Notes: generated from the letters alone by a model not told the origin. A DNA stretch of 64,000 nucleotides from Owenia fusiformis (GCA_903813345.2 CAIIXF020000009.1:2666001-2730000), one strand, 5' to 3'. Positions 13,152 to 25,660 are shown, numbered from the stretch's first letter. Numbers and translations are program-made.

Positions 13152-13629
13152 GTAGTAAGTTTGCTTGAGACTGTCTGAGTTTCATTTTACTTGGTTCATT
13201 GGTAGTGACACAGATTCAATACATATTTCCAATGACTGAATTAGGTGGAGCAGCGTTTTTTATAAAAAATTGTGCAAAGCTGCAGTTTTGGAAATTTCTA
13301 ATACCAAGTAGTGTCATCTGTCAACAGACTAGTTTAATCATGTTTAATTAGTTTTTCTGCTTATATTCATTCTCATTCAAAATATTCAACCCCAGTTGCA
13401 ATACACTTCCATATCTGTCCACTCGATCCTAAAACATATGTTTAAGGCCTTCCTATATGAGAGGTTTGAAACGATGTCGGTAAATTTCCAGAACCACAAA
13501 ACTCAGCAGATATTTTATATAAAAAACACTGCTCCACCTAACTTTGTCATTGAAAGTTTGAATTGACTCTGTGTCACTACCAATAAACCAATTTATATGA
13601 AACTCGTACAGTTTCAAGCAATCTAACTA
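13152..13629. mobile_element. 475-bp inverted-repeat element
   Basis: The left arm (13152-13275) and right arm (13495-13629) are reverse complements sharing TTGGTAGTGACACAGA and TTAGGTGGAGCAG-GTTTTTTATA. The unpaired centre (about 13384-13460) matches, on the same strand, a segment next to the LINE fragment at 29218-29300, so the element either carries or received a LINE piece. Confidence 0.75.
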
Positions 13630-15611
13630 TCCTGTCTCATGTTAAAGTTTGAGCTTCCAACTCCTCTTATGATAAAATTGAGAGCCAACGGTAAGAAACT
13701 TTTTGATCGGCCCTTGTACATGTCAAAATGTTGTTTTCTATAGATTGCCTCGTTTATTTACGATGTTGTAATGCCAACAAACGGTTAGTTTGGTATTTCG
13801 ATCGGGTTTCATATTTTTTTCTTAATCTTGTTTATTTTCAATCAGTTTCCCTTTGATTCTGTTTAGGGATTTTTGTTTTGATTGCTATTTTGACGTCAAA
13901 CCCGTCTGCATCAATTTACAACTGTAAAGAAGTGTCTGGTGCACGTCATTGAAAAGGTTCTGTATTCGAATCTGTCAATTTGAAATCATGGTGACCCAAT
14001 CAGCGTTAACGAGACTCGACATTGCTTTATTTTGCGCAATTGTCGTTCTGTTAGAACTTGACTTAAGATTACAAGAGCGTGCTTTCTATCAATCTGATGT
14101 CAATTGAATCAACTATCTAATTTGCGAGAAAATTAAAGACCTTGGCGTTTTTGCTTATTTCTTCTGCGATATAATCTGTAGGGAGATATTTAAAGCAGTC
14201 ACAATATGAAGATGAGCTTTAACGTTTAGTACTATGTAGGCCATTCAATGACCTGGTTGCCGTGGAATTTTTAGGTCAGATAGTGAATTCGAAGGAGTCG
14301 CATATGAAATGTGACAACTGTTGGTTAGTGGTCTTAAATTATAGCTTTGTATGATACAACTATGTTACACTCTTGCAATCATGTTTCTTCTTTTACCATG
14401 TTGCAACTGTTGTATTTGTAGAATTTTTCCATGTTTGTCTTGGTACACTTTTGGGACTTTGGTAAATTCTACGTCCGGTTAAGATATATATTTTCTTAGC
14501 TGGGTGGACGGTGGTTCTTACAATTGCACCTTACTTCGATTTAGGTTTGCGAAGTTTTTTGCTCAATCTTGCTGAATATGGGATTTCATAAAACCATGCG
14601 CTATTGGAATAAGGTTACAACAACCTAAATGGTCCTTTTTCCACATAGCTTTTAAATCTCGTTAAAGTCTCGTTTTTAATGAGATTTTAGGAGATCTTCA
14701 TTTTAACCATTAAAGACTAATATTTTCTTCTATTTGATGGCATATTTGAATTCTGTGTGTAATTTTCTGCCGAAACAATTTTGATTTGCACCATTATTTA
14801 CCTTTATTCAAATGATTTTATAGTTGTCTAACAAGGTCGGGCTAAATCCCTATTGACACAATGCTGAAAAACCTTTAAAAGTTCACAAGGATTACAATTT
14901 TAATGTGGAATAACAATCCACATGTCAATAATATTATATAGTTATATTCCAATGGTGTTTTAAGTTGATCCAAATGGAATTACTTCTTGAATCAAGAAAT
15001 TAAGTGACACTGGCAATACATTTACATGTATTCTAGCCCTACCCTAGCCCTACCAATACCCATGATGCCATCTATTTTCCATTTATATGGAAAAGGGTCA
15101 AATAGATCAGTCCCGTAGATTGTATATAGTTTGCTCTTCGATTGTTTTCATACGCTACTTAATTGTGATGCCGATATATAATCATTAAGTCGGGTCGGGT
15201 GACAGGTACATTGTCATTATTCATAATTATAAATGGCTGTTCAGTCTAGAATAGCAACAATCACCAATTATTTTGACACATTAAACAGATAGTAAACAGC
15301 AAGTTTGTTGATTATCGTCAATTTTGACATATAGGGTAAACTGTTATTCAAATTATAAAGAATTATTCTGATTGAGGTATCCGATTTTGTGATTCATCAA
15401 TTTTAAAGGCATGACAAATAAGAAATTAAACTTACAATACATCATTTTATATTAAACAACGTTATTATTTTCTGTGCTGACGACACAATGTTTAAGTGCC
15501 GCTGTTAACAGCATTTGTCAACAATGGTACATTCTCTGTATAAACATGTACAGTATATTGTAAAATGCTGTCCCAAAATAAGCATTCCTTACAATTCCTT
15601 CCATATAATTA
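13630..15611. other. Intergenic, nothing recognised
   Basis: AT-rich DNA without gene-like frames. A minor local duplication of CCTAGCCCTACC occurs near 15040. Confidence 0.4.
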
Positions 15612-17225
15612 TTTACGATACCCCAAAAGACCACGTGCAGTATGGCAAGTGATTTTAGACAGTCATATCTTTCACCATGAGTACTTTCTGGCCATAAATA
15701 CAGTGGCTTTTATTAAAACAATATGTTTTCTTTCAAGTGAAGTCCCCATGCTAGAAAAATATTAATCCAACTCTCTGAAAAATTATGAATTAGGGCCCCA
15801 CCTTGGCACTTTTTGAAAATGTTTAGGCTTATTTTCTAAAAAGAGGATCTCGTTTTTCTTAATTTAAACAAAACCCATCCCCTTCTGAAATGAGTTACAT
15901 TTAAAACCACATATTCCATGTTATTTTACCATAGGGAAAACTCGTGCTATCCATTGTTTTCAGTATAATTTTGGTCATCAAAAACTAATATCTGCAAAAC
16001 TAGATTTCCAATGCCATTATATTTTTGAACATGTCTTAGACCCCTTGTTGAATAATGTTTTCATGCAATAAAAATCAGAAAAAGAAGATCCTCTTTTGAG
16101 TAGAAAGGTTCAATATTTTGAAAATATGTTGACATGGGGTCCCTATTCATACTTTTTCGAATTGTTTGATTTATATTTTCATCATCATGGGTACTTCACT
16201 TGAAAGATATATATTTATGACGTGCACGGACCTGGGGACAATTCGGGAAATACGGTTTGATCTCAGCTTTGAGCGTTAATCTCTGCCTTATTTAAAAAGC
16301 TAACTATGTGTTTTATATATCATTTTGAAGCATTTTTTATTCGCATTTCAGTGAAATTATTTTTCCTTCAAAATTTTGATGGGATCAAACATATTTTTAA
16401 AGTTAAATATATCCCGACATCGTCAAGTAGGCTGTAAGACGTAACACTTTACGCTTACAGGGCTCGTTTAAATTGGGATAACTTTTGAAATAAGGATCAA
16501 AATTCCCCTAAAATTTCAAAATTTATTCAATGGAACATGTTCATTTATGACGTCACGATTGCTTAACGGCTACAGTTAAAATTATCTTATATGAACGCTT
16601 TTAAAATTTTCAAAATTGTGTAAGGTTTTGAAGGCGAATGGGACGAGCAATAAGTTTACCTTCATTTAACCTTCTAATTTAAGTCTGATTTGAAAGAAAA
16701 ATTAACTGCACAATTTTGTCATGGTGAAATTTACAAAACAATAACCAGTTTGTTTATTTTGCAAATAATATCGGAATGAGAGCTGGTTTTCGAGACTTGA
16801 AAAAATGTGACGCATCGATTTTTTACCACAAATTCCATACATATCAATTTTTACCAACGCCCCAAGTGGATTATTTGACCGTTTTTCAAAATTCAAAAAC
16901 ATTTTAGATATATTGTCCTCGAGATCTTGCTACCCTGTGAATTTTGTCATGATTAGATAAGGATACAGTATTTTATTTTTAGGGTGACTAAACTTGACAA
17001 AAATGTGACGCTTGTCGTTTTTGACGTTGTAAGGCTGTTTGCGCCCTATGCTGCTCATTGTTTTGTCTCTGTTTTTGACGCCATAATGTTACGCTAATTG
17101 TCCCCAGTTTCGTTCGACGTGTAATTGTTTTAATAAAAACACTGTATTTATGCCAAGAAAGTACTCATGGTGAAAGATACGACCGTCTAAAATCACTTGC
17201 CATACTGCACGTGGTCTTTTTAGAT
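15612..17225. mobile_element. TIR element interrupted by a nested MITE
   Basis: About 110 bp at 15625-15725 is the reverse complement of 17109-17219; both contain AAAGACCACGTGCAGTATGG and CACCATGAGTACTTTCT. The arm resumes at 16217 with CGTGCACGGACCTGGGGACA, matching the inverted right arm around 17090-17120. Removing 15726-16215 therefore restores a continuous left arm and leaves an element of ~1.1 kb. No transposase frame is evident. Confidence 0.8.
15726..16215. mobile_element. Nested MITE (~490 bp) with 4-bp TATG duplication
   Basis: The ends TTCTTTCAAGTGAAGTCCCC and (inverted) ATCTTTCAAGTGAAGTACCC are terminal inverted repeats. Subterminal matches include GAATTAGGGCCCC versus GAATAGGGACCCC, and AAAAGAGGATCT. 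TATG occurs directly on both sides (15722-15725 and 16216-16219), consistent with a target-site duplication in the left arm of the host element. Confidence 0.75.
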
Positions 17226-17489
17226 CCCCGATGTCATACAGAACTGGCCCAGGAATGAATCAAAGTGGCAATTTCGAGTAAGATATCTCGAGATGAGCAC
17301 TAAATCCAAGAAGCTTAAACTGGCAAACTCGATGAAAATCAAAAGATTATTTCCAATACAGAGATAATCCGAATGAATAATATTGATGTTATTATTTGAC
17401 CCAATGATAAGATCAACATTTTCACCGCCCTTATCTGTCCCCCCTCCCCGGATAAATGGCAACCAGGATTTACCTTCTGACTCAATTCC

Positions 17490-17900
17490 CCCGTCCGAGC
17501 ACGTACATGAAGTACGTACATATATCGTGGAAAGTTGCAGCTACGTTCATCTCGCTCTCACACAGTTTAAAACCTGTTCGGCAACGTTTTGAACAACGCA
17601 ATGACAACTAGTTTGGTGTGATAGCTATTTTCGCTAACTCGTTTGACCCTACTATCACACCAAACTAGTTCTCACTACGTTCTCGAAAACGGTCCTATAC
17701 TATGTACGAACGGATTGGATGTACGTATAACCGTTTGAGGCTTATTTACAAACTTCATTGAAAATACTCGAATGAGTAGGTCGGCCAGAACTAATTACAA
17801 CGTACTTGACGAGCTGGACGTACTGTGACTGGAACTGTCGTACTTTAATCCTACTAAGGACGTTTTTAGAACGAGTTGAGCTGTCTTGGGGCGTATTGAG
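17490..17900 (+). repeat. Dispersed repeat, left copy, with a 19-bp perfect hairpin
   Basis: It shares GCTACGTTCAT, CACAGTTTAAAACC and GTGTGATAGCTAT with copies at 20884-21125 (inverted) and 26440-26880. The second half, containing GACGAGCTGGACGTA and AATCCTACT..GGACGTTTT, matches the reverse complement of 26740-26860. At 17606-17624 and 17652-17670 a 19-bp perfect inverted repeat (AACTAGTTTGGTGTGATAG) forms a stem with a 27-nt loop, likely the junction of two facing ends. Probably a non-autonomous transposon. Confidence 0.75.
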
Positions 17901-17929
17901 ACCAGTAAGCAAAAATATACACTTGGTAA

Positions 17930-18224
17930 AAAAGTAAAAATAATATAGAATAAAATGTTTAATATACTGCTAAATAAGTTGCATTAAGAGAGAATCGTAG
18001 AGAATATTTTTTCCTGTATAATAGGCAGTTATTTCTTTTATTATAACGGAAAAAAATATAATACGTATTTTTAAGAATTATTTTTGATTTAATAATATTA
18101 TTTGTGTATTATTTAAAGGGAACAACATATAATGCCAAATAATATAGAATAATATTCCTGTCAGGAGCAAATAATATGTTGGCATTTGCAATCAAAAACC
18201 TATTATACGCGGTTATTTTCGAGC
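17930..18224. repeat. AATAATATT-rich low-complexity flank
   Basis: Extremely AT-rich DNA with many AATAATAT-type words. A compositionally similar block lies on the other side of the tandem array (20380-20880). Confidence 0.6.
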
Positions 18225-20170
18225 CGTTAATCCCTAATTATTCAATTCCTATGAAATGAGTTTCATTCATACTGATAATTAATCTGTTTGTTAGGGTTAA
18301 TGGATTAATCTCTACAGCTGATGGCTCTTAATTTCACAAAAATAATTTGCAAAATAAGTTTTTACATACATATTTGATTGTATAATGTCTCTCATGTTAT
18401 GATTAACATTGTGTTAAATTTTTGATTCAATCAATTAATTCATTGTTAAGTTAATTTTTGAATTTTTAATTAATTTGTTTTCCTCACATTTTTATCCATT
18501 GTTTCTTTGTCACATTAAGTTTATAGCAAACAACATTTAAATCGATCCCCTCTTACACAGGTACAAACAACCACCTGTATTCACTTTGCCAACCGGAAAA
18601 ACAGTCATGACAGGGAACTGCTCAATATTCAATAAACACATTACGCATTTTATACAGACCCGTAGCTGAGGTCCCCCTCCCCGTGGCCAACAATTCTGTC
18701 AAAATCATGTAGTTTTTCACCATTCACATACATGTATTGACATTCCAGAGCAATATAATAAGTCAAACTTTAATCCCTAATTATTCAATTTCCATGATTT
18801 GAGTTTTGTTCACACTGATAAATAATCTGTTAGGGTTAATGGATTAATCTGTACATGTATTGCTCCGATTTCTTCTGGCAAATCGCTGATAATAAATAAG
18901 AAAGGTACATTAGGTTAACTGATACAAGTGGTGTTAAGCCATGCTAAAACAAAATTAAAACGTGTATTCTCTCACATTTCACAATTCATGCGTTTTCTGT
19001 TATCCATATATCTGAGCTAAAACTGGGGATATAAACAACATATTAGTCCATGATGTAATACATTTGTTTCTACTACAATTGGACCATTTTAATTAAAGCT
19101 GGTTTTGATTAATTTTTTGTTTTCCATTTCCAAATGTATATTCGGTATGTTTAGTTGTTTGATAATGAAAATAAAGAAGCGGGCACATTTTACATTTATT
19201 CCTAATGTTTCATCTGACATAGCGATGATTACGCTTTGAGCAAATTGGTGCATGGTAGAACAAACTGATGTAAATAACATGACATACAGTACATGTATGT
19301 CAGAGCAATATGATAAGTAAAACTTTAATCCCCAATTATTCAATTTCTTTAATATGAGTTTTGTTAACACTGAAAGCTAATCCGTTTGTTAGAGGCGATG
19401 GATTAATTTCCTACAGCCAACAGTTCTAAGTTCCACAAAAAAATAATTTAAAAACCAAGTTTTTCATATTTATTTGATTCTATAATGTCCCTTATGTTAT
19501 GATTAACATTGTGTTAAAATATGGATTAAATTGATTGACTCAACGGAAAGTTAATTTTTAATCAATGGGTTTCCTCACATTTTTACTCCATTGTTTCTCT
19601 GCCATATAAAGTTAACAACAAACAACATTTAAGCGCCACTCTTACACAGGCACAAACAACCACCCATATTCACTCTGCCAACCACAAAAATAGTCTTGAC
19701 ACAGAACTGCTCAAATTTGAGCTAAAAACATTACGCATTTTATACAGGCCCGTACCTAACGAGTAACGATCCCCTCCCCTTGGCCAACAATTCTTTCAAA
19801 ATCATGAAGATTTTCACCATTCACATACATGTACATGTATTGATGACAGAGCAATTTATGTAATACTTTAATCTCTAAGTCTTTTTCAATTTCTATGAAA
19901 TGAGTTTTGTTCACTGATAACTAATCCGATTATTAGAGTTAATCCGTTTGTTAGAGTGAATGGATTAATATCTAGAGCCGATTGTTTTATTTTCCACAAA
20001 AATAATAATTTGTAAATTAAGTTTTTCATATTTGTTTAATTGTATAAAATCCCTCTTTCTATGATTAACATTGTGTTAAAATTTGGATTGAATCGATTAA
20101 CTCATTGGAAAGTTAATTATTTGATTTTTAATTGATGACTTTTTCACATTTTTACTCCATTGTTAACATT
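18225..20170 (+). repeat. ~545-bp tandem array (about 3.5 units)
   Basis: Unit starts, marked by CTTTAATCCCTAATTATTCA or close variants, lie near 18226, 18768, 19322 and 19864, spacing 542-554 bp. Units 1 and 3 match along their whole length; both contain TTATGATTAACATTGTGTTA, TTACGCATTTTATACAG and CCATTCACATACATGTA. Unit 2 keeps its ends but is diverged or replaced from about 18860 to 19300. Unit 4 is cut off near 20170. No open frame spans the array. Confidence 0.85.
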
Positions 20171-20379
20171 AATTTAAAACAAGTTAAATTTCTTTCTTCT
20201 AAACATTTATTTGTAAATATTTTTCAAATAGAAATAGAACAGTCAAAATAAAATATGTGTGACATGTGTAAGTAATAGAGATGAGAAGGCCAGTAGAACG
20301 GTTAATCCTATTAACTGCCATGCTGTGCATTCTTTGTTTTGTTTGGTTAAGTAATTAATCAGATGGATTGTACATCAAG

Positions 20380-20880
20380 TTGGACGAGAATAATCGAGTA
20401 TAATATTTTTTAGAACCCAAATAATACAATATAATTTGATATATTCTGCTTAGATTGGAAAATACTAGAAAATAATATTTTTTAGAATAGAAAAAAATCT
20501 AAATAGACTGCAATCATCAGTTTGGATTGATAAATATGACCAAATAATATTTTAGAAAGACAGAATAAATATAAATTGGCGCAAATAATTCTAAAAAAGA
20601 ATATTATACCGGGAATAAAACATTCTGCTACATTTTCTTATTGAGATAATCGGATTTGGTAAATGTTTATATGTACAAATAATATATTTGGATCTCACTT
20701 ATTTCTAATTATATTATATTAATCTCTATATAATGCAGTATATTATGCTGATTATATTTTTTTCCTTCATAATATAATATAATAATTACAATACTGAATG
20801 GAAATACTGTATTATTACGCATCTTTTTACACAAATATCCGAAAATAAAACATCTTTTTATATATTATTTTATCGATTTC
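20380..20880. repeat. AATAATATT-rich low-complexity flank
   Basis: AT-rich block resembling 17930-18224, rich in AATAATATTTT and ATAATATAAT words. Confidence 0.55.
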
Positions 20881-20883
20881 ACC

Positions 20884-21125
20884 AAGTGATAGCTATCACA
20901 TCAAGCAAGTTGCCACTGCGTTCTTCAAAACTGGTTTTAAACTGTGTGCGAACGGAATGAACGTAGCTACAACGTTTACGAACTTCATGGACGCGACTTT
21001 CCTGGACGGGGGATGTGATTTAGAATTTTGAATCGATTCAAAGTTCGATGGCGAACATTTTAGTAGGACTATAAAGAACGGTCGAGAACTTTGTCCCGTC
21101 TTCAATACGCCGTTGACTTTTTAAA
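20884..21125 (-). repeat. Dispersed repeat, inverted copy
   Basis: Read on the minus strand it contains GCTACGTTCATTCCGTTCGC, CAGTTTAAAACCAGT and TGTGATAGCTATCAC, matching 17490-17640 and 26560-26660. It faces the 17490 copy, so the two bracket the tandem array as inverted ends about 3.6 kb apart. A 69-codon frame here recurs in degraded form at 26456, but reflects shared repeat sequence. Confidence 0.75.
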
Positions 21126-22049
21126 GGACATGGACATACCAGCTTGATGAGAGTTAATTTATCAAAATGTTAAAAACTCGTTAAAATGAATAGTTTGACG
21201 TCACTTTCGGTATTTATCTTTTTCCTTGCACTCCTTCTTTAGTCATGCTGTTCAACTAATTATATTCGAACAAATTACCTTCTATATCGTACAAACGTGA
21301 TCAAGTACAATGAAGTCAGGTGTCAAGGTTGACATATTTTAATAAACACTGACATTATATCTACAAGATCAGAATGACCTTGAGGATATTGGCACGTTGT
21401 AGAAATACTACGACGTAAAACCTTTTTTGCAAATCCCTTGTTAGTATTGCGGGCCCTGTTCAATTTGTACTTAATGTACGATAATACCCCTTTGAGGAAT
21501 TCATATACGAGAAAACAAAATTACATTTTGAATCTGATATCTATGAAAAATGAATAGACCGTATCGTCCCCAAGGCGTAAAAGAGTACTTTTGAATCAAA
21601 GTGGTAAACCGCTCGAGTATTGGCATTACTTTAGAGTTTTTTATTTGTTTTCTTATACATAGGTTCTTAGGTACGTCGATGTTTAATGGTATCCGCCATT
21701 TTTTCATTTTATCTAATATCCAGTTGATGATTGTTAAAAGCGACGCAACAGTAATCTCATAAAATCAAAGATGAATGTTCTGAGAATATTTTCTCTGATT
21801 CTTTGCCAGTTAGTAATATCCCTACAAAAGCTAATAAGCATGACGACCGATTATTGCGAGCAATCTATAAAGACCGTAAGTTCTCATTATTTTATATCGC
21901 ATCCATTGCTCATATCACGCCAAAGAAACAAAATGCATTTGTTTGCAAAGCTAAATAATTGAACGCATCAGACGATAGATTAGTTCATTATTTCCATACG
22001 TCTGTTTATGCAATATGTCAACAGTCAGTATCCGGATGATTATCTGTAA
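21126..22049. other. Intergenic, nothing recognised
   Basis: AT-rich DNA with short chance frames only. Confidence 0.4.
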
Positions 22050-22557
22050 TAGTCCATTTGTCATTTTCTGAACGTAGAAATATGTAAAAGTATGATGTTT
22101 TATTGTGTAATCACTATTATTAGGGACTCATGAAGTAATTCAGCTGGGTTGCACAAAAATCAACTTTGGGGAAAATATGATATATGCAAATAAAGGTGGC
22201 CATTATCGAATAAGTGATTATCTTTAATATTTTGAAAACCAAACACATAAACATCATAATGTCGGTATCTCAACCTAGGTTTTCAGGGTCGGGGAATAAG
22301 ATAAAATTATGAATATCAAGATTAGATCAATTAATAAAAAAATATTAAAACAATATATATCCAAGATATCGATAAAAATCAACATTTCGATAATGGCCTC
22401 CCTAATTAGCCTAGTATATAATTTTTCCCCAAACTAAATGTTTGTGCAACCCAGTTAAGTTCAGAAAACCCTAATTATCATAAATTGACCATAAAAGATC
22501 GTACTTTTAATCATTTATAGGTTCACTCTAGGATGTATGGGGGTGACAAATGGACTA
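22050..22557. mobile_element. Long-TIR MITE (~508 bp)
   Basis: The ends TAGTCCATTTGTCA and (inverted) TAGTCCATTTGTCA match exactly. The arms run ~150 bp inward through CTGGGTTGCACAAA and TTTGGGGAAAA to GGCCATTATCG. There is no coding capacity. The innermost arm segments are better conserved than the region between about 22065 and 22140. Confidence 0.8.
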
Positions 22558-23528
22558 TACTTAGAATGGATAACAAGATGGAAACAGTTAACGTATGAAT
22601 TAACAAATAAAGAAGTCAATTGCTTTTAACAATATTTTCAACTATAGTTTTTTTTCGACGAGAACAAAATATTTTAACCCGTGGCCTAAAGTGCAATCAT
22701 TTTATGCGGGCATTCCTTTTTCAATTATATTCAAATATAGTCAACATCTATCTAACGAAACGTAAATTTATGGGTGGCGATGATGTGCAACCGAGAAATG
22801 AAAATTGAAACGGGTCATAATGTAAACAAATCCCCAAAATCCCAAAATATTATTAAACATAAAAATATCAATATTTAACCTTCTTTCCTTTTTAGTGTTC
22901 TTTTTGGATTGCGTTGTTATTTATTTTGATATTACATCAGATGTTGTTTTAGTTTATCCGGTGAAAGAAATATGAAAGACAAGCAATAAAGCTTATAATG
23001 TACTGTATGCGTAATACCTTTCACAAGGAGTATCGAATTGTAGCAACAATACAAACGTGACATTTTGATCTGCACTTAGGTTGAGATGTCCCAATTCACT
23101 AATCTGATTGTTGCATAACGAATGACCCACATGGTTCTGTCGATCAATTATCAGAAGCTTCCTAGCAGTTTTACTCTTCTAATAATCTCTTACTTTATCT
23201 GATTTATTATTTTGCTCTCAATTGCTCCCAATAAGGATAACGAAAGGAAGTAGTATATTTGTCAAAGTCATGGATAAAAGAGATATACGCAGATTTCGTA
23301 TGGCATATATTTACCTCTGTAAATGTTCTTTGATGTTATATTTTAATGGAATGTTATATACATGTACATCTTCCGAACTTCAACATGCACATTCGGCCTT
23401 CGATCTGCGAGTTATTGCATCTCAAAATAATTTTGAATGCAGGGTTGGAAATACAAAAAATATTTTAAATCGTTCACTGTTCAGTGTTATTCATGAAAGG
23501 TTCCACAAGTTTTGAAGATCCCCATACT
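22558..23528. other. Intergenic, nothing recognised
   Basis: The longest open frame (23222-23515, plus) has no recognisable domain and no supporting splice or promoter signals that I trust. Confidence 0.35.
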
Positions 23529-23529
23529 A

Positions 23530-23870
23530 CAGGGTGGTCCAAAACATGGGACACTCGTATTTCAAAAATAAATATTGATTTTCTTGATGGAAACATGTCA
23601 TATTATATACAAATGTATAGGAAATTTACTCATCTTTAATTTGGTATATCATAAGTTCAAATTTATTATAATGCCTGTCAACCAGCGTCCATAATATAAA
23701 TGACGTCATTTTCATTTCAAAACGGGTTTTCCAAAACTTGCAAAAAACAAGTTTTATTGTCAACTTTATTTACATAAACAGACGTTGAATATGTCCACCA
23801 TTTTGATCAATTGTAGCCCTAAATTTTGGCCTAAACTGGTCAATAGCATCATTATTTAATTAAGTTTAAT
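23530..23870 (-). pseudogene. 3' tail of a DDE transposase element
   Basis: The minus strand between about 23857 and 23770 reads as a short C-terminal peptide with the sequence FRPKFRATIDQNGGHIQRLF before a stop. The GGHI(E/Q)xLF ending is typical of Tc1/mariner/IS630-type transposases. Upstream the frame is closed by a stop, so only the tail survives. ACAGGGTGGTCCAAAAC at 23530 resembles the ends of the element at 47309-48306 and is probably its terminus. Exact family uncertain. Confidence 0.6.
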
Positions 23871-25309
23871 CAGACTATCCATTCAACAACGTGGAATAAT
23901 ATTCACTACTCTAAAGATCGTGTTTACATTTTAACTATCTTTATCTTAAAATTGCCATAAATGACTGTAAATGCAGAAAGTGGAGTTAACGATCGAGAAG
24001 GGATATTTTTGGACACGTCTAAATAGTTAAATCCAAAAAGGTATTGCTACTACAATTGCAACTTATTTAAGCTCTTAATTTGTGGTTTTCGCCCATATTG
24101 TGAGTACTTTCCTTATGAATCGATGTATTCATTGAATACAAGACAGGCTAGTGATTTTCAGGCAAAGATATGTATAACACTGCAAGAATCGCTCATTTTT
24201 TGATCTAACAAGGCTATTGCATAAGATTCGTGCAAATAACGCGTTTGCGGATACCTGAAGTTAGGATATATATTATGGTAAGCAATATAAATTACTTACA
24301 TTTACCTAAAGTTAAGTGACAGCAATTCCATAACCAAATTTATCAACCTACCTTTCAAGTTTTTCAAAAACACGTCTAAATCGTTTGAAAAAACACGTCC
24401 GGGACAATCTCCACTATTAACACTTGGTCACCGTGCCGCGGGTGCAATTTGTTTCCCTTCTCGATTTGAAGTGACTACAGTTATAAACATTTTCAAACCG
24501 ATATACTTTAGAAAGTCTATGTTTGGCCTAACAGCCTGGGGTATACTTCTCGAAAATGTTTAAAGTTGCGATTGGTTATTTTTCCAAAAATTGCGAATTA
24601 CTCAGTCCATTGGTCCATCCTCGCTCCCCTAAGAAGAAAAAGATTGAAACAAATCTGAATTTCTGTGATGTTGTGTGATATTGAACTGGTATAAAAATCC
24701 TCGGGTAAACATTTATGCCCTTCTAGCACACCCTCCCCCTATTCCAACCTTTCCCCAAATTGCTTATACAATATTAAGTCTAAAACAGTACGAAAACAAT
24801 AAACTACTACAAAATAGGCTAAGAGGCCCCAATAGAGGGAGTAACCGACTCCCCCTCTGACTTACGCGATTTGATTCATCAAAAAATGACAATTTTATAT
24901 TCTCTTTAGTAAAAACCGCACCCACCTTTGAGAAAAGTGTCTCACGGGCCTGCAAAGAATTAGCATTTGTCCAGTCCAAAGTAAAAGAAATATAGCAAAT
25001 GGATCACTCATAGCTAATGTTGCTATATGTTAGATTGGATTGTGTATTTTTCTTACTCTACAGTGTATAGTACCACTTCCAATTTTGTTTGACACCAGAC
25101 ACCATACGTCAAAGGTAAATTATGCCGATATATCAAGGTTGGTAAAAAAGACTGGGTGTGGATACCAATCACCTACCCTCCACATGGGTTTCTGAAAAAG
25201 AAAAACAGGGTAGTGGATACCTTTCTTATAATCTATTTGAGTATATTCGTGGGATAAATACTGTACTGTTAAATGCCCCTCTTGCACTAACAGTCCCCCC
25301 TCAGTGAAG
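23871..25309. other. Intergenic, nothing recognised
   Basis: No convincing frame, hairpin or tandem repeat seen. Confidence 0.4.
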
Positions 25310-25660
25310 ATCCGTGTCTTGTGAAAACCCGAATCTACTAGCGTTCACTAGGCGCCGGACTTCATCATGACAGGTTTTACTGTATTGCAATCATCACTGT
25401 GAATGGGTGACCCTTCACTATACACAGGTGTCCAAGAGAGTAGACGCATGTGTTTACTAGCCACAGATATTCACCAAAGAGGCGTTCATTATGACAATTT
25501 TAACTGTACTAAAATCACTAGCTGGGAATCGGTTTTCACTATTCAACTATAGATGTTCAATAGAATAGACTCGTGTGTTCATTGGACACAGGCCTTCACT
25601 AAAGAGGTGTTCGTTATGACAGTTTTACTGTACTGTAATCACTCGCTGGGAAATCACTTT
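25310..25660 (+). repeat. ~125-bp tandem repeat, three units
   Basis: The phrase TGACA(G)TTTTACTGTA followed by AATCACT..CTGGGA recurs at about 25368, 25492 and 25617, giving periods of 124 and 125 bp. Units are moderately diverged. Confidence 0.75.
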
